From: an uncultured Clostridia bacterium
Lineage (GTDB): Bacteria > Bacillota > Clostridia > Christensenellales > Borkfalkiaceae
Reading direction: 5' to 3'
NCBI GenBank assembly: GCA_958419945.1
Contig: CATZIC010000023.1
Coordinates: forward strand, 1 to 29,353
Length of the DNA: 29,353 bases
The notes under the pieces were generated by a model. The model searched no databases. It was not told the origin of the DNA and saw only the letters and a list, made by a program, of their open reading frames with translations. The translations under genes and the position numbers were made by a program. The first letter of the stretch is position 1; the number at the start of each line of letters is the position of its first letter. Positions 22,944-29,353 of the stretch are shown piece after piece.

Positions 22944-23133
22944 ATTTGTAACGAAAATTGGGGATTCGGATCGGGAAGTCGCAAAAATTAACCAAATTTC
23001 TCTTTTTTGCGACCAAATAGTCTTGTGGACTGTTTGCCGAGTCGGCGTGATAGCAAACAAAGTTTGCGGCGTGAATCCCCTTATCTACACTTATTCAGCC
23101 CTCTGGCATATATGGTCCAACCTTTTGTTTTAC
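22944..23133. other. Noncoding stretch with hairpins and tRNA-end remnant
   Basis: No gene seen. It holds GTCGCAAAAA...TTTTTGCGAC (22978-23013), the short hairpin GCAAAC-AAA-GTTTGC (23053-23067) flanked by two direct copies of CGGCGTGA (23043-23050, 23067-23074), and a near-copy of the tRNA 3' end at 23073-23090. The open frame that runs through it into the VOC gene has no start signal here. Confidence 0.6.
23073..23090 (+). repeat. Direct repeat of the tRNA-Ala 3' end (att-like)
   Basis: GAATCCCCTTATCTACAC matches 22883-22900 of the tRNA (GAATCCCCTTATCTCCAC) at 17 of 18 bases. It begins inside the T arm and ends at the acceptor, the usual crossover segment for tRNA-targeting integrases. No integrase is visible nearby. 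Confidence 0.65.
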
Positions 23134-23162
23134 TTGCAATCTTACCGGTTTTCTGATAAAAT
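23134..23162 (+). promoter_or_regulatory. Predicted promoter of the VOC-fold gene
   Basis: TTGCAA (23134-23139), 17-bp spacer, TAAAAT (23157-23162), start near 23169, directly followed by the AGGAG of the gene. Confidence 0.6.
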
Positions 23163-23181
23163 CAAAGTGCAGGAGAATAAT

Positions 23182-23607
23182 ATGATAAGAATTACGCCAA
23201 ACTTCAATTTCAATGGAAACTGCGAAGAAGCAATTCGCCTATACGAGCAAGCCTTTGATGCCAAAGTAGAATGTTTACTTCGTTATAGCGATGCAAACTC
23301 CGAAGATTACAACAAAAAACTGACTCAAGAGCAAAAGAATTTTATTTACCATGCGGAAGTTTATGTCGGAAATCAAAGAATAATGTTGGCTGACGTTATG
23401 GATATTGATTTGCAACCGAGTTACGCACTTTCGCTCACTGTTACGGTAGATACAAAAGAGCAAGTCATAAAAGCCTACGACATTTTAAAACACGGTGGCA
23501 AAATAATATATCCCGTTCATAGTACGACCTATAGTTCCGCCACTTGCAGTCTTGTAGATAAATTTGGGTTCCGCTGGGTAATTATGACCGAGCAAACGGA
23601 ACGATAA
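23182..23607 (+). CDS. VOC-superfamily protein, PhnB/glyoxalase-like
   Basis: 141-aa protein of the vicinal oxygen chelate fold. Seen: MIRITPNFNFNGNCEEAIRLYEQAFDAKV (the first beta-alpha unit typical of PhnB-like proteins), IYHAEVYVGNQRIMLAD, and the C-terminal SLVDKFGFRWVIM, the common 'DpFGhrW' ending. Start at the ATG 23182 with GCAGGAG upstream. Members of this group often have no known substrate; it may bind a metal or a small antibiotic-like molecule, but neither is shown. Single gene with its own promoter and terminator, opposite in strand to most of the window. Confidence 0.85.
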   Translation: MIRITPNFNFNGNCEEAIRLYEQAFDAKVECLLRYSDANSEDYNKKLTQEQKNFIYHAEVYVGNQRIMLADVMDIDLQPSYALSLTVTVDTKEQVIKAYDILKHGGKIIYPVHSTTYSSATCSLVDKFGFRWVIMTEQTER

Positions 23608-23632
23608 CTAAAACGATAAGATTGCCAACAAC

Positions 23633-23659
23633 AGACGGGCCTTGTGCCTGTCTTTTTTT
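23633..23659 (+). terminator. Terminator after the VOC-fold gene
   Basis: AGACGGGC-CTTGT-GCCTGTCT, an 8-bp stem with one G-T pair, followed by seven Ts. Confidence 0.8.
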
Positions 23660-23668
23660 CTGATTTCC

Positions 23669-23697
23669 TTGCAATTTATAACATGTTATGTTATAAT
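23669..23697 (+). promoter_or_regulatory. Promoter with palindromic spacer before the lipoprotein gene
   Basis: TTGCAA (23669-23674), 17-bp spacer, TATAAT (23692-23697). The spacer contains the perfect palindrome ATAACATGTTAT (23678-23689), a plausible repressor site between -35 and -10. Confidence 0.65.
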
Positions 23698-23724
23698 GAT
23701 ATAACAAGGAAGGAGAAAGGTTTT

Positions 23725-24549
23725 ATGAAAAAAGGTAAAAAAAGTCTTGTTATTGCAATTTCACTAATCTTAATCACATTTCCTGTATTCGGTTGCAAAT
23801 ATTGCTATTATCAGGGATACAGGGGCAAATATCCGGAACTATACACAGAAACTATTTATAGCGTGTTAGAATGTAGTGGCTTTTATGACAGCCCATCTTT
23901 AGCAGACCCCGCAATAGTAATTTTAGAAAGCGATACATACGGCAGGATAATGTACTGTTATTACGAAAGTAATATGCTTGCAATTTGCATAATGCAAGAA
24001 TCGGACGATAATTACGTTTATTACTACTCTGACTACAATTTTATACTAGTTCCAAACTTTAAACCCGGGTTAGGCACTCTTGAAGAAGTCATATACAAGG
24101 CATATACCGAAAAAGAAATCAACGACTTTAAAGCGATTAACGACTTCGGAAAAGAATTTGATGAAAGCAAGTGTATAAAAAGAAAGATCACACTCAAAAA
24201 AGATGAGCCCCAATTAAGTAAAAGCAACGAGCAACTGCTTACAAACCTTTGTATTGCTTATGCAAAAGAAAGCGGTTGCCTTGGTAAAGATTCTGTCTAT
24301 AGATACGCCAGATTCAATACTTATGACGATTACGGACGGATGCTGTATTACGTCTATGGAGTACATTGTGATGTGAACGGCGAAGGTCATAGTCCCACTT
24401 CTGAAAGTAAAGAATTTCATTTGGCAATAATTTTTAATCCTGATTGGAGTTATGACGAAACAAACACGTTTTTGGAATTAAAGGATAATAACTATCAATC
24501 CGATTTAAAAGCCTTTAAAGAGTTACATAATTGGAACAAACCACTTTAA
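23725..24549 (+). CDS. Lipoprotein of unknown function
   Basis: 274 aa. N-terminus KKGKKSLVIAISLILITF then PVFGC: a lipoprotein signal peptide with lipidated C24, followed by a Tyr-rich start (KYCYYQGYRGKYPELY). The mature part has a repeated feel: IVILESDTYGRIMYCYYESNMLAICIM and, later, YARFNTYDDYGRMLYYVYGVH, both 'x-x-D-x-YGRMxYYxY' units, suggesting two similar beta-sheet domains. No family recognised. The ATG at 23725 has AAGGAGAAAGG upstream; the longer frame lacks such a site. Followed at short distance by a membrane-protein gene, likely the same transcript. Confidence 0.78.
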   Translation: MKKGKKSLVIAISLILITFPVFGCKYCYYQGYRGKYPELYTETIYSVLECSGFYDSPSLADPAIVILESDTYGRIMYCYYESNMLAICIMQESDDNYVYYYSDYNFILVPNFKPGLGTLEEVIYKAYTEKEINDFKAINDFGKEFDESKCIKRKITLKKDEPQLSKSNEQLLTNLCIAYAKESGCLGKDSVYRYARFNTYDDYGRMLYYVYGVHCDVNGEGHSPTSESKEFHLAIIFNPDWSYDETNTFLELKDNNYQSDLKAFKELHNWNKPL

Positions 24550-24572
24550 ACCTAAAAAAAGGAGAAATGTTT

Positions 24573-25280
24573 ATGGAAACTTCATACATACTTATGTGGA
24601 TTTTTCTTTGTTTGAGTATATTTGGTTTACAACAAATTGCTGCTGCCGGTTGGATAGGAAACAGAATTTATTCCATTTATTACGAAACCCATTTTTTGGT
24701 TAAAAAAAGCGGCATAATGAAACTTATTTATTTTAAACCTTGCCATTTCGGTAGGTACACATTATATGAAGTTTTCTGCTTTTTCTACTCTTATCTGCAA
24801 ATTGCAATATCAAGTTTGTTTGGTACCCTATCAATTTTCCAAGTTATCGGCGAAACAACCTTTATCGTTTTTTTGGTAACTCAATCACTCTTATGTTTGT
24901 TTTTGGAGGTTTTTATTTGTATTTTTAATGATATCGGCAGCCATAGAGATGAGAAGTTTAAATTATTCCCATCAGGCTTTGAAAGAGAAGTATCAAATAT
25001 TTCCGACGCTGTTAACAACGTAGATTTTTCCAAAAATAAACGTGAAAACAAATTGTTGCAAAGAGTTATGAAAGGCTATAACACCCTTGCAAATAATGAA
25101 TATTATACCATTTATAATTTGCGGCAGTCCTACAACATCAGAATAGATAAAGCAAAAAGCGATAAGGATAAAATAGCGAAAATCAATGCAGATTATTTAA
25201 ACTACTTTAAAAATTTAGACAAACTTGAAATAACGAAAGAAAACAAAGACGGCTCGCTTGTTATAAACGTAAAAGAGTAA
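24573..25280 (+). CDS. Membrane protein of unknown function with cytosolic helical tail
   Basis: 235 aa. Three or so hydrophobic segments (about 5-25, 65-90, 92-115) including CFFYSYLQIAISSLFGTL and TTFIVFLVTQSLLCLFLEVFICIF, then a charged tail of about 110 residues (FERE.., KSDKDKIAKINADYLNYFKNLDKLEITKENKDG) that probably forms helices in the cytosol. Two in-frame ATGs exist; AGGAG at 24560-24564 is well spaced from the second (24573), which I chose. Not recognised. It starts 23 bp after the lipoprotein gene, so the two may act together at the membrane. Confidence 0.72.
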   Translation: METSYILMWIFLCLSIFGLQQIAAAGWIGNRIYSIYYETHFLVKKSGIMKLIYFKPCHFGRYTLYEVFCFFYSYLQIAISSLFGTLSIFQVIGETTFIVFLVTQSLLCLFLEVFICIFNDIGSHRDEKFKLFPSGFEREVSNISDAVNNVDFSKNKRENKLLQRVMKGYNTLANNEYYTIYNLRQSYNIRIDKAKSDKDKIAKINADYLNYFKNLDKLEITKENKDGSLVINVKE

Positions 25281-25318
25281 CTGTCTGTTTTTGAACATCA
25301 ACGCTCCCCCACAGTTAA

Positions 25319-25355
25319 AACGCCAACCAAAACCATTACGGTTCAGGTTGGCGTT
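25319..25355. terminator. Bidirectional terminator
   Basis: AACGCCAACC / GGTTGGCGTT, a perfect 10-bp stem enclosing a smaller AACC / GGTT stem, with A and T runs outside. Lies between the plus-strand membrane gene and the minus-strand YwaF-like gene. Confidence 0.85.
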
Positions 25356-25373
25356 ATTTACTATAATAAAATA

Positions 25374-26207
25374 TTATTTCTTTTTTGACAATTTTCCGAA
25401 AACGGATTTAAACCATGCGGCAATATTAGAAAAATCCTTTTTAAAGCGTTCCCTATCCACCGCGGCGCCGATACCGAAAGTTACAACTGCAATAAGTAAG
25501 TACATTGGTATCACGAGCCACAAAAAGGCAACGTTTTGCCAAGCTTTGGGGGTAAACACCGCACAAATTTTTCCCATTATTGGGAATGCCTCGGGCGAGT
25601 GCATAATGAACATAGGATTCAGCGAATATAACGTACCGTAAAAATCCCCTTCCCCGTCCAAAAAGCCTAGTGAAACACAAATAAAATCGTTAAACACGAT
25701 TATAATCATGCCAAAAAACAACAAAAACGGCAGTTTCCAACAAGTGCGGTAATTAATTTTATATATACCGAGAAGCGCCGGCAGAATGGAAGTCATGAAC
25801 AAGAAAGTATGACAAAAATAGAAACGCAGCGCCTCCCATGAAAAGGCCGGCAGCCCCAAAAACCAATGGGGAACAACCATGGCAATCATACCTGCAACGC
25901 TTCCGACGTATGTAATAAAATTTTTCCAAGTATCGTTTCCGATCAAAAAAACAATCGGCGAAACGACAATCAGAAATGCGCACATGTTATAAAGTGTGTT
26001 TACGTGTCCGAAACCGGTATTCCACAAATGCGGCCAAAATATAAATTTAAAGAAGTGTTGCAGCGTGTTCACAAGCATCAAGCAAAAAACCGTAATTTTT
26101 TGTGTTTTTTCCTTTCTTTTTCGAAGCAGTAAATAAACGCCTGCCGTCAGCCCCAAAGCAATAACGATATACAAAAAGTACGCAAACGAACCATATCTGA
26201 TGGTCAT
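25374..26207 (-). CDS. YwaF-like (TP0381-type) integral membrane protein
   Basis: 277 aa with about seven hydrophobic segments. Features of the YwaF/TIGR02206-type family: an early Arg/Lys-rich loop (LLRKRKEKTQK), HLWNTGFGHVNTLYNMCAFLIVVSPIVFLI, ALRFYFCHTFLFM with a central His, and a short basic C-terminus (SVFGKLSKKK). Function unknown in the family. ATG preceded by AAGGAG; its own promoter lies upstream. Assignment is from overall pattern, so moderate. Confidence 0.7.
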   Translation of the reverse strand: MTIRYGSFAYFLYIVIALGLTAGVYLLLRKRKEKTQKITVFCLMLVNTLQHFFKFIFWPHLWNTGFGHVNTLYNMCAFLIVVSPIVFLIGNDTWKNFITYVGSVAGMIAMVVPHWFLGLPAFSWEALRFYFCHTFLFMTSILPALLGIYKINYRTCWKLPFLLFFGMIIIVFNDFICVSLGFLDGEGDFYGTLYSLNPMFIMHSPEAFPIMGKICAVFTPKAWQNVAFLWLVIPMYLLIAVVTFGIGAAVDRERFKKDFSNIAAWFKSVFGKLSKKK

Positions 26208-26262
26208 AACAATCTCCTTAAAGCAATTTTAAAAATTACTTGCCAATTACTTGACATTTACA

Positions 26263-26291
26263 ATTATATACAAAATTCGCAAAAATTGCAA
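26263..26291 (-). promoter_or_regulatory. Predicted promoter of the YwaF-like gene
   Basis: Minus strand TTGCAA (26286-26291), 17-bp spacer, TATAAT (26263-26268). Two direct copies of AATTACTTG one helical turn apart (26234-26242 and 26245-26253, plus-strand reading) lie in the leader and could bind a regulator. Confidence 0.65.
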
Positions 26292-26344
26292 TGGTTTACG
26301 TTATAAACCGAAAGATATTTCAAAACTCGTTAAATCAGTACTCT

Positions 26345-27001
26345 TCAGAAGTCTACTTTAAGGAAGTTTTTGACGGAAAGTTTGCAGGCTATAAAGGTAA
26401 GCAGCGCATAAGTTACGATGCCGATAGCAAGCGCCGAAAGTTTTGCCAAGGTGTTTTCCGAATTCAAACCGTTCAGCGTAGTGGAAAATAACGGCGTAAC
26501 CCAACGAAGCACGATAAGCACTATGATTACGGCAAACACAACCACTGCGGAAATAACGAACGGAATGCCGATTTTATCTGGATTTTTAAAATACGTCGAG
26601 AAAAAGATAATGTTAAATATGCCTAAAATCAAAGCTCCGTTTCCGACAAGTGCAAGATTTGCGGAAATTCCCGCCTGATTTATTATCATTTCTTGTGGAA
26701 ACGCAGCGCATTTTATTACGCCGACTAACACGGATAAAAGCATTAAAGCTGTCTGAAAAATCGAACAAACGAGAATTCTTGCCACTACTACGTCCGATTT
26801 TTTTACAGGAAGTGAGCAGGTAAACTGCAAATCGCTGTTTTCCCTTGAGGTCAGACAATAGAAAAACATAGAAAGCGAGGAAAAGAAAAATACCACTTCA
26901 TACGGATAGTTAGGAACCAAAAGTAGCGCCACAAAGGACAAAAACACGTAGTTTGTCGGGTGAACGCACAGCGCAAACTCCTTTTTTATAAGATTCAGCA
27001 T
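26345..27001 (-). CDS. ABC-2-type transporter permease
   Basis: 218-aa membrane subunit with about six hydrophobic segments, beginning MLNLIKKEFALCVHPTNY, the common start of small ABC-2 exporter permeases, and with CLTSRENSDLQFTCSLPVKKSDVVVARI, a typical cytosolic loop pattern. It overlaps the ATPase gene by 7 bp, so the pair is a single export system (substrate unknown; lipids, peptides or antibiotics are possible). No terminator is visible after it. Confidence 0.85.
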   Translation of the reverse strand: MLNLIKKEFALCVHPTNYVFLSFVALLLVPNYPYEVVFFFSSLSMFFYCLTSRENSDLQFTCSLPVKKSDVVVARILVCSIFQTALMLLSVLVGVIKCAAFPQEMIINQAGISANLALVGNGALILGIFNIIFFSTYFKNPDKIGIPFVISAVVVFAVIIVLIVLRWVTPLFSTTLNGLNSENTLAKLSALAIGIVTYALLTFIACKLSVKNFLKVDF

Positions 27002-27846
27002 AATACTTTACCCCCTTCCTTTTCGAGGTGAATCATAATTTTATCGATTGTCGCATCGGAATATTCAACGCCCTCTAATTTAGCAACGTTTTCCGCTTTG
27101 ACAAGCCCCTCGTAACCTTCTTTAACGGCTTTAAGACCTACAACTTCAAGGTTTTTCGACTGTTCCTCGTTAAGCAAATGCACAACTTTGTACTTTGTCA
27201 ATAACTCTTTTAGTGGTGAATCCGCCAAAATCTTACCGCAAGAAATATAAACTATATCGTCCGCAATACGCATAAGATCCGAGGTTATGTGCGTTGAAAA
27301 CAGTACCGATACCCCTTCCGACTTAACAAGGTCGAGGATAATATCGCAAAATTCCTCTCGGGAAAGCGGATCGAGTCCGCTTGTCGGCTCGTCCATAATA
27401 AGCAGTTTTGCACCATGCGAAAGTGCTAACGCTATTGCAAGCTTAACCTTCATGCCCTCGGAAAGATCCCTTACCCTCTTATCTTCCTTTAAAGAAAACT
27501 TTTTAAGATAACTTTGGTATTTGTTTTCGTCCCACTCGGAAAAGAAGTTTTTATAAACGTTTTTAATTGCAAAAAGTGTTTTAAGCGGATAAAATCTGAA
27601 ACCTCCGCCAACGTAGCCGACCTCTTTTTTAACGGCTTCCTCTTGACTAAAGATATCTTTACCGAAAACTTTCACATCTCCCTCGGCGGAAATAAGTTGT
27701 AAAATCCCTTTTATCGTCGTGCTTTTGCCGGCTCCGTTTCTGCCGATTAAGCCGGTAATATGTCCTTCTTTGACTTCGAAACTAACGCCGGCAAGTTTGA
27801 AAGAAGGATAAACCTTCGTCAAATTTTTAACTTCTAAAGCTTTCAT
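26995..27846 (-). CDS. ABC transporter ATP-binding protein
   Basis: 283 aa. Walker A GRNGAGKST (35-43), Q-loop region with VGYVGGGFRFYPLK, signature LSEGMKVKLAIALALS, Walker B LLIMDEPTSGLD and the H-loop FSTHI. This is the YtrB/CcmA-like exporter class. Start at the ATG 27844-27846 with GGAGAGG upstream, where it overlaps the AbrB stop codon (ATGA). It probably pairs two copies with the permease that follows. Confidence 0.94.
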   Translation of the reverse strand: MKALEVKNLTKVYPSFKLAGVSFEVKEGHITGLIGRNGAGKSTTIKGILQLISAEGDVKVFGKDIFSQEEAVKKEVGYVGGGFRFYPLKTLFAIKNVYKNFFSEWDENKYQSYLKKFSLKEDKRVRDLSEGMKVKLAIALALSHGAKLLIMDEPTSGLDPLSREEFCDIILDLVKSEGVSVLFSTHITSDLMRIADDIVYISCGKILADSPLKELLTKYKVVHLLNEEQSKNLEVVGLKAVKEGYEGLVKAENVAKLEGVEYSDATIDKIMIHLEKEGGKVLC

Positions 27847-28058
27847 TTTTCCTCTCCGCGCATGCTGTTTACCGCATCCCAAAAGGTTTTCATGTACTCA
27901 AACGGTTGCAGTGCAATGCCCTGCGTTTTATCCGCCATAAGTACGAATGAATCCCCTGTTTTTGCTCCAAACATATCCCTTACTTCTTTCGGGATAACTA
28001 TCTGACCTTTAGGTCCTAACTTAACCGTTGCTATATATTTGCCTTCCGGTGCCTTCAT
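27843..28058 (-). CDS. SpoVT/AbrB-type transcriptional regulator
   Basis: 71-aa DNA-binding protein with a swapped-hairpin fold: ATVKLGPKGQIVIPKEVRDMFGAKTGDSFVLMAD is the canonical AbrB N-terminal domain. The C-terminal tail (QPFEYMKTFWDAVNSMRGEEK) is short and helical. It is the first gene of the ABC operon, coupled to the ATPase by ATGA. A palindrome between promoter and start suggests autoregulation. Same-strand AbrB plus ABC-2 pairs are frequent in Clostridia. Confidence 0.92.
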   Translation of the reverse strand: MKAPEGKYIATVKLGPKGQIVIPKEVRDMFGAKTGDSFVLMADKTQGIALQPFEYMKTFWDAVNSMRGEEK

Positions 28059-28085
28059 AACGCCTCCTCTAAAACTGTTATATTT

Positions 28086-28101
28086 GTAATACTTGTATTA
28101 C
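28086..28101 (-). promoter_or_regulatory. Palindromic operator before the AbrB-ABC operon
   Basis: GTAATAC-TT-GTATTAC, perfect 7-bp arms with a 2-base spacer, about 15-30 bases downstream of the predicted transcription start. Such a roadblock position fits repression by a dimer, with the AbrB-type product as a natural candidate. Confidence 0.65.
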
Positions 28102-28121
28102 TTTTCCAACTTTGCAAATCC

Positions 28122-28150
28122 ATTATATGCGCACAAATAAAAAAAGTCAA
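28122..28150 (-). promoter_or_regulatory. Predicted promoter of the AbrB-ABC operon
   Basis: Minus strand TTGACT (28145-28150), 17-bp spacer, TATAAT (28122-28127), start near 28115. The -35 is embedded in the small inverted repeat AAGTCAA...TTTGACTT. Confidence 0.8.
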
Positions 28151-28170
28151 CCGTTTTGACTTAAAAAAAG

Positions 28171-28202
28171 GCCCTTATCCGATACATTTTCGGATAAAGG
28201 CT
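28171..28202 (-). terminator. Terminator after the PrsW-like gene
   Basis: Minus strand GCCTTTATCCGA-AAATGTA-TCGGATAAGGGC, followed by CTTTTTTT. It separates the PrsW-like unit from the AbrB promoter just downstream. Confidence 0.85.
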
Positions 28203-28218
28203 TAATTTTATAGCGGCG

Positions 28219-29274
28219 TCAGTTTGCCGTATCTTGTGTAACAGGCCGTGGCGGTTCCTCGTCGAAGGAAAAGTTCAATAGTTTGATAAGAATATAAATG
28301 GATAGCACGCAGGATATAAAGCGTAAAATTATATTAAACGAAACCATTGAAGTGTCTACGAGTGCCAAAATATTAAGTATAATTACTAGTAGCACCAATA
28401 AGTACATTGATTTGGGAATAGTGTTCTTTTTCTTTCTCGAATCCATAAGGTAGTAAACAAGATAAGCGTATACCGTTCCCCAACAAGAATACAGAATAGG
28501 AATTATTATATAGTCGTAAACTAGGTTTTTTAAAAGGTTTTGCATGCTTAAGGTAAGCATTTCTTCGTTATCGACGATTACCTTTATATTATATAAAGCG
28601 GCTTCGTCGATTTTACTTGAAATAAATAACGCCGAAAATCCTTTAGTTAAATTTTCGCACATTACGTAACCCATTGTCAAAAAGGCAACCACTGCAAAAT
28701 AATCTCTTACGGTTTCCCCTTTGAAAAAGTTTGCGGACAAAAATATCACTGCGAACATTACGACGTTTGAAATAACCGGCATAATTACGGAATCCACTAT
28801 TGTTTGGTACAGCATTATATACAAAAACTCGGACATAATCTGCGAAATAACGATGTAACACAGTGCACCTATTACCATAAGTAGAAACAGCTTGCCTACG
28901 GGAATTTTCATTCCAACGTCAAATTCGTAATAAAAAACCGTTATAAAACAAGGTATTGAAATCGATAAAAACACAAGTGCAACCGGAATAAACGCCACTT
29001 TGTCGATAAAATACCACAGCGCCACCATAACTGCCGATAAAAACACGAGAGTTACAAGCGTACCGAGCGTTCCCGTAAGTTTGGGAAGCACGGCGCCTTT
29101 ACTCGGATACAAAAGATCCTTATCCTGCTTGAAGTTTGCAAAAAGCGCAGTAAAAATAGTCGGCCTTTTTTTAGGGGCTTCCGGTGCGGGCGCTTTAGGC
29201 TGAATAACGGATTTTACTGCGTTTTCATCCTGTTTTTCGCTTAAAAGAGAAAGTTTGTCAAAGTTATTCATCAT
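28219..29274 (-). CDS. PrsW-like polytopic membrane protein, catalytic residues apparently missing
   Basis: About 351 aa with a Pro/Lys-rich cytosolic N-terminus (to about 60) and eight or so membrane segments. Layout recalls the PrsW/CAAX-like membrane protease group: IPCFITVFYYEFDVGMKIPVGKLFLLMVIGAL, then VIMPVISNVVMFAVIF where PrsW has P-x-x-EExxK, then VAFLTMGYVMCENL where PrsW has GF..xEN. The EE pair and the later His are not present. It could be a non-catalytic relative or an unrelated membrane protein with a chance pattern. The gene overlaps the end of the upstream gene. Start taken as the first ATG (29272-29274); a TTG 9 bases earlier is possible. The ribosome binding site is weak, implying coupling. 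Confidence 0.6.
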   Translation of the reverse strand: MMNNFDKLSLLSEKQDENAVKSVIQPKAPAPEAPKKRPTIFTALFANFKQDKDLLYPSKGAVLPKLTGTLGTLVTLVFLSAVMVALWYFIDKVAFIPVALVFLSISIPCFITVFYYEFDVGMKIPVGKLFLLMVIGALCYIVISQIMSEFLYIMLYQTIVDSVIMPVISNVVMFAVIFLSANFFKGETVRDYFAVVAFLTMGYVMCENLTKGFSALFISSKIDEAALYNIKVIVDNEEMLTLSMQNLLKNLVYDYIIIPILYSCWGTVYAYLVYYLMDSRKKKNTIPKSMYLLVLLVIILNILALVDTSMVSFNIILRFISCVLSIYILIKLLNFSFDEEPPRPVTQDTAN

Positions 29275-29353
29275 AAGCCACAAACTCTATAAAGAAGTTA
29301 CTCCCTACGTCTTTTTCACTTATCACGCCGAATTTAAGTTTATGGCCTTCGAG
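29264..29353 (-). CDS. C-terminal end of a gene cut by the window edge
   Basis: Reading the minus strand from base 29353 gives 29 codons ending EFVAYDE and TAA at 29264-29266. It overlaps the start of the PrsW-like gene by about 10 bases, the sign of a coupled real gene. Residues seen (KLKFGVISEKDVGSNFFIEF) are too few to identify it. Confidence 0.55.
   Translation of the reverse strand, partial: LEGHKLKFGVISEKDVGSNFFIEFVAYDE

Noticed and set aside
22725..23060. Minus-strand frame of 111 codons across the tRNA, reading ...GDKGIRTPGLCVANASLYQLSHTP...
   Set aside because: It is the antisense translation of the tRNA-Ala gene, a well-known false protein in databases. No ribosome binding site, and it overlaps the tRNA and its promoter.
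22924..23181. N-terminal extension of the VOC-fold protein
   Set aside because: The family begins at MIRITPNFNFNG, which has AGGAG and a promoter directly upstream. The extension runs through the tRNA terminator and hairpins.

Overview
The window looks like chromosomal DNA of a moderately AT-rich member of the Bacillota (Firmicutes), most likely an uncultured anaerobic lineage of Clostridia. The evidence is a conserved ispG / polC-position gene / rimP-nusA-ylxR-ylxQ-infB-rbfA-nrnA-truB-ribF cluster, a CIRCE (HrcA) operator at htpG, an MEP-pathway ispG, type III pantothenate kinase, an ECF vitamin S component, FeoAB iron uptake, strong AGGAGG-type ribosome binding sites and sigma-A-like promoters. 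No phage, transposase or CRISPR array is visible, and I cannot assign a species.

Layout. (1) 1-2413, minus strand: feoA-feoB followed by a cut RluA-type pseudouridine synthase. (2) 2556-4199: a secreted M3-like zinc metallopeptidase lipoprotein. (3) 4263-13093: a long co-directional translation and ribosome-maturation operon, rimP to ribF, ending in an Nfo-like TIM-barrel gene. It has its own promoter and a leader hairpin resembling an attenuator. (4) 13218-17195: ECF S component, coaX, ispG and a PolC-derived protein. That protein keeps the PolC N-terminal region, OB fold and DEDDh exonuclease but has neither PHP nor polymerase domain, although it sits exactly where Firmicutes carry full-length polC. 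(5) 17410-18391: an ArsR-family regulator flanked by two divergently encoded tiny proteins, 72 aa (very Cys-rich) and 49 aa (Thr-rich). Both have two hydrophobic segments. (6) 18444-22638: htpG with a Cys/His-rich insertion under CIRCE control, an RlmI-like rRNA methyltransferase and a DUF3737 beta-helix protein. (7) 22747-25280: tRNA-Ala(CGC), a nearby copy of its 3' end (possible integration scar), then plus-strand accessory genes: a VOC-fold protein, an unknown lipoprotein and an unknown membrane protein. (8) 25374-29353, minus strand: a YwaF-like membrane protein, an AbrB-type regulator with an ABC transporter behind a palindromic operator, and a PrsW-like membrane protein that appears to lack catalytic residues.

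How they fit together: most of the window is housekeeping (ribosome maturation, translation initiation, tRNA and rRNA modification, flavin, CoA and isoprenoid cofactors, iron, chaperone). The strongest novelty candidates are the polymerase-less PolC at the polC locus and the pair of two-segment micro-proteins around arsR. Next come the metal-binding-like insertion in HtpG, the tRNA 3'-end duplication beside orphan genes, and the PrsW-like protein without its acidic catalytic pair. All assignments come from reading motifs and synteny by eye; no database search was run.
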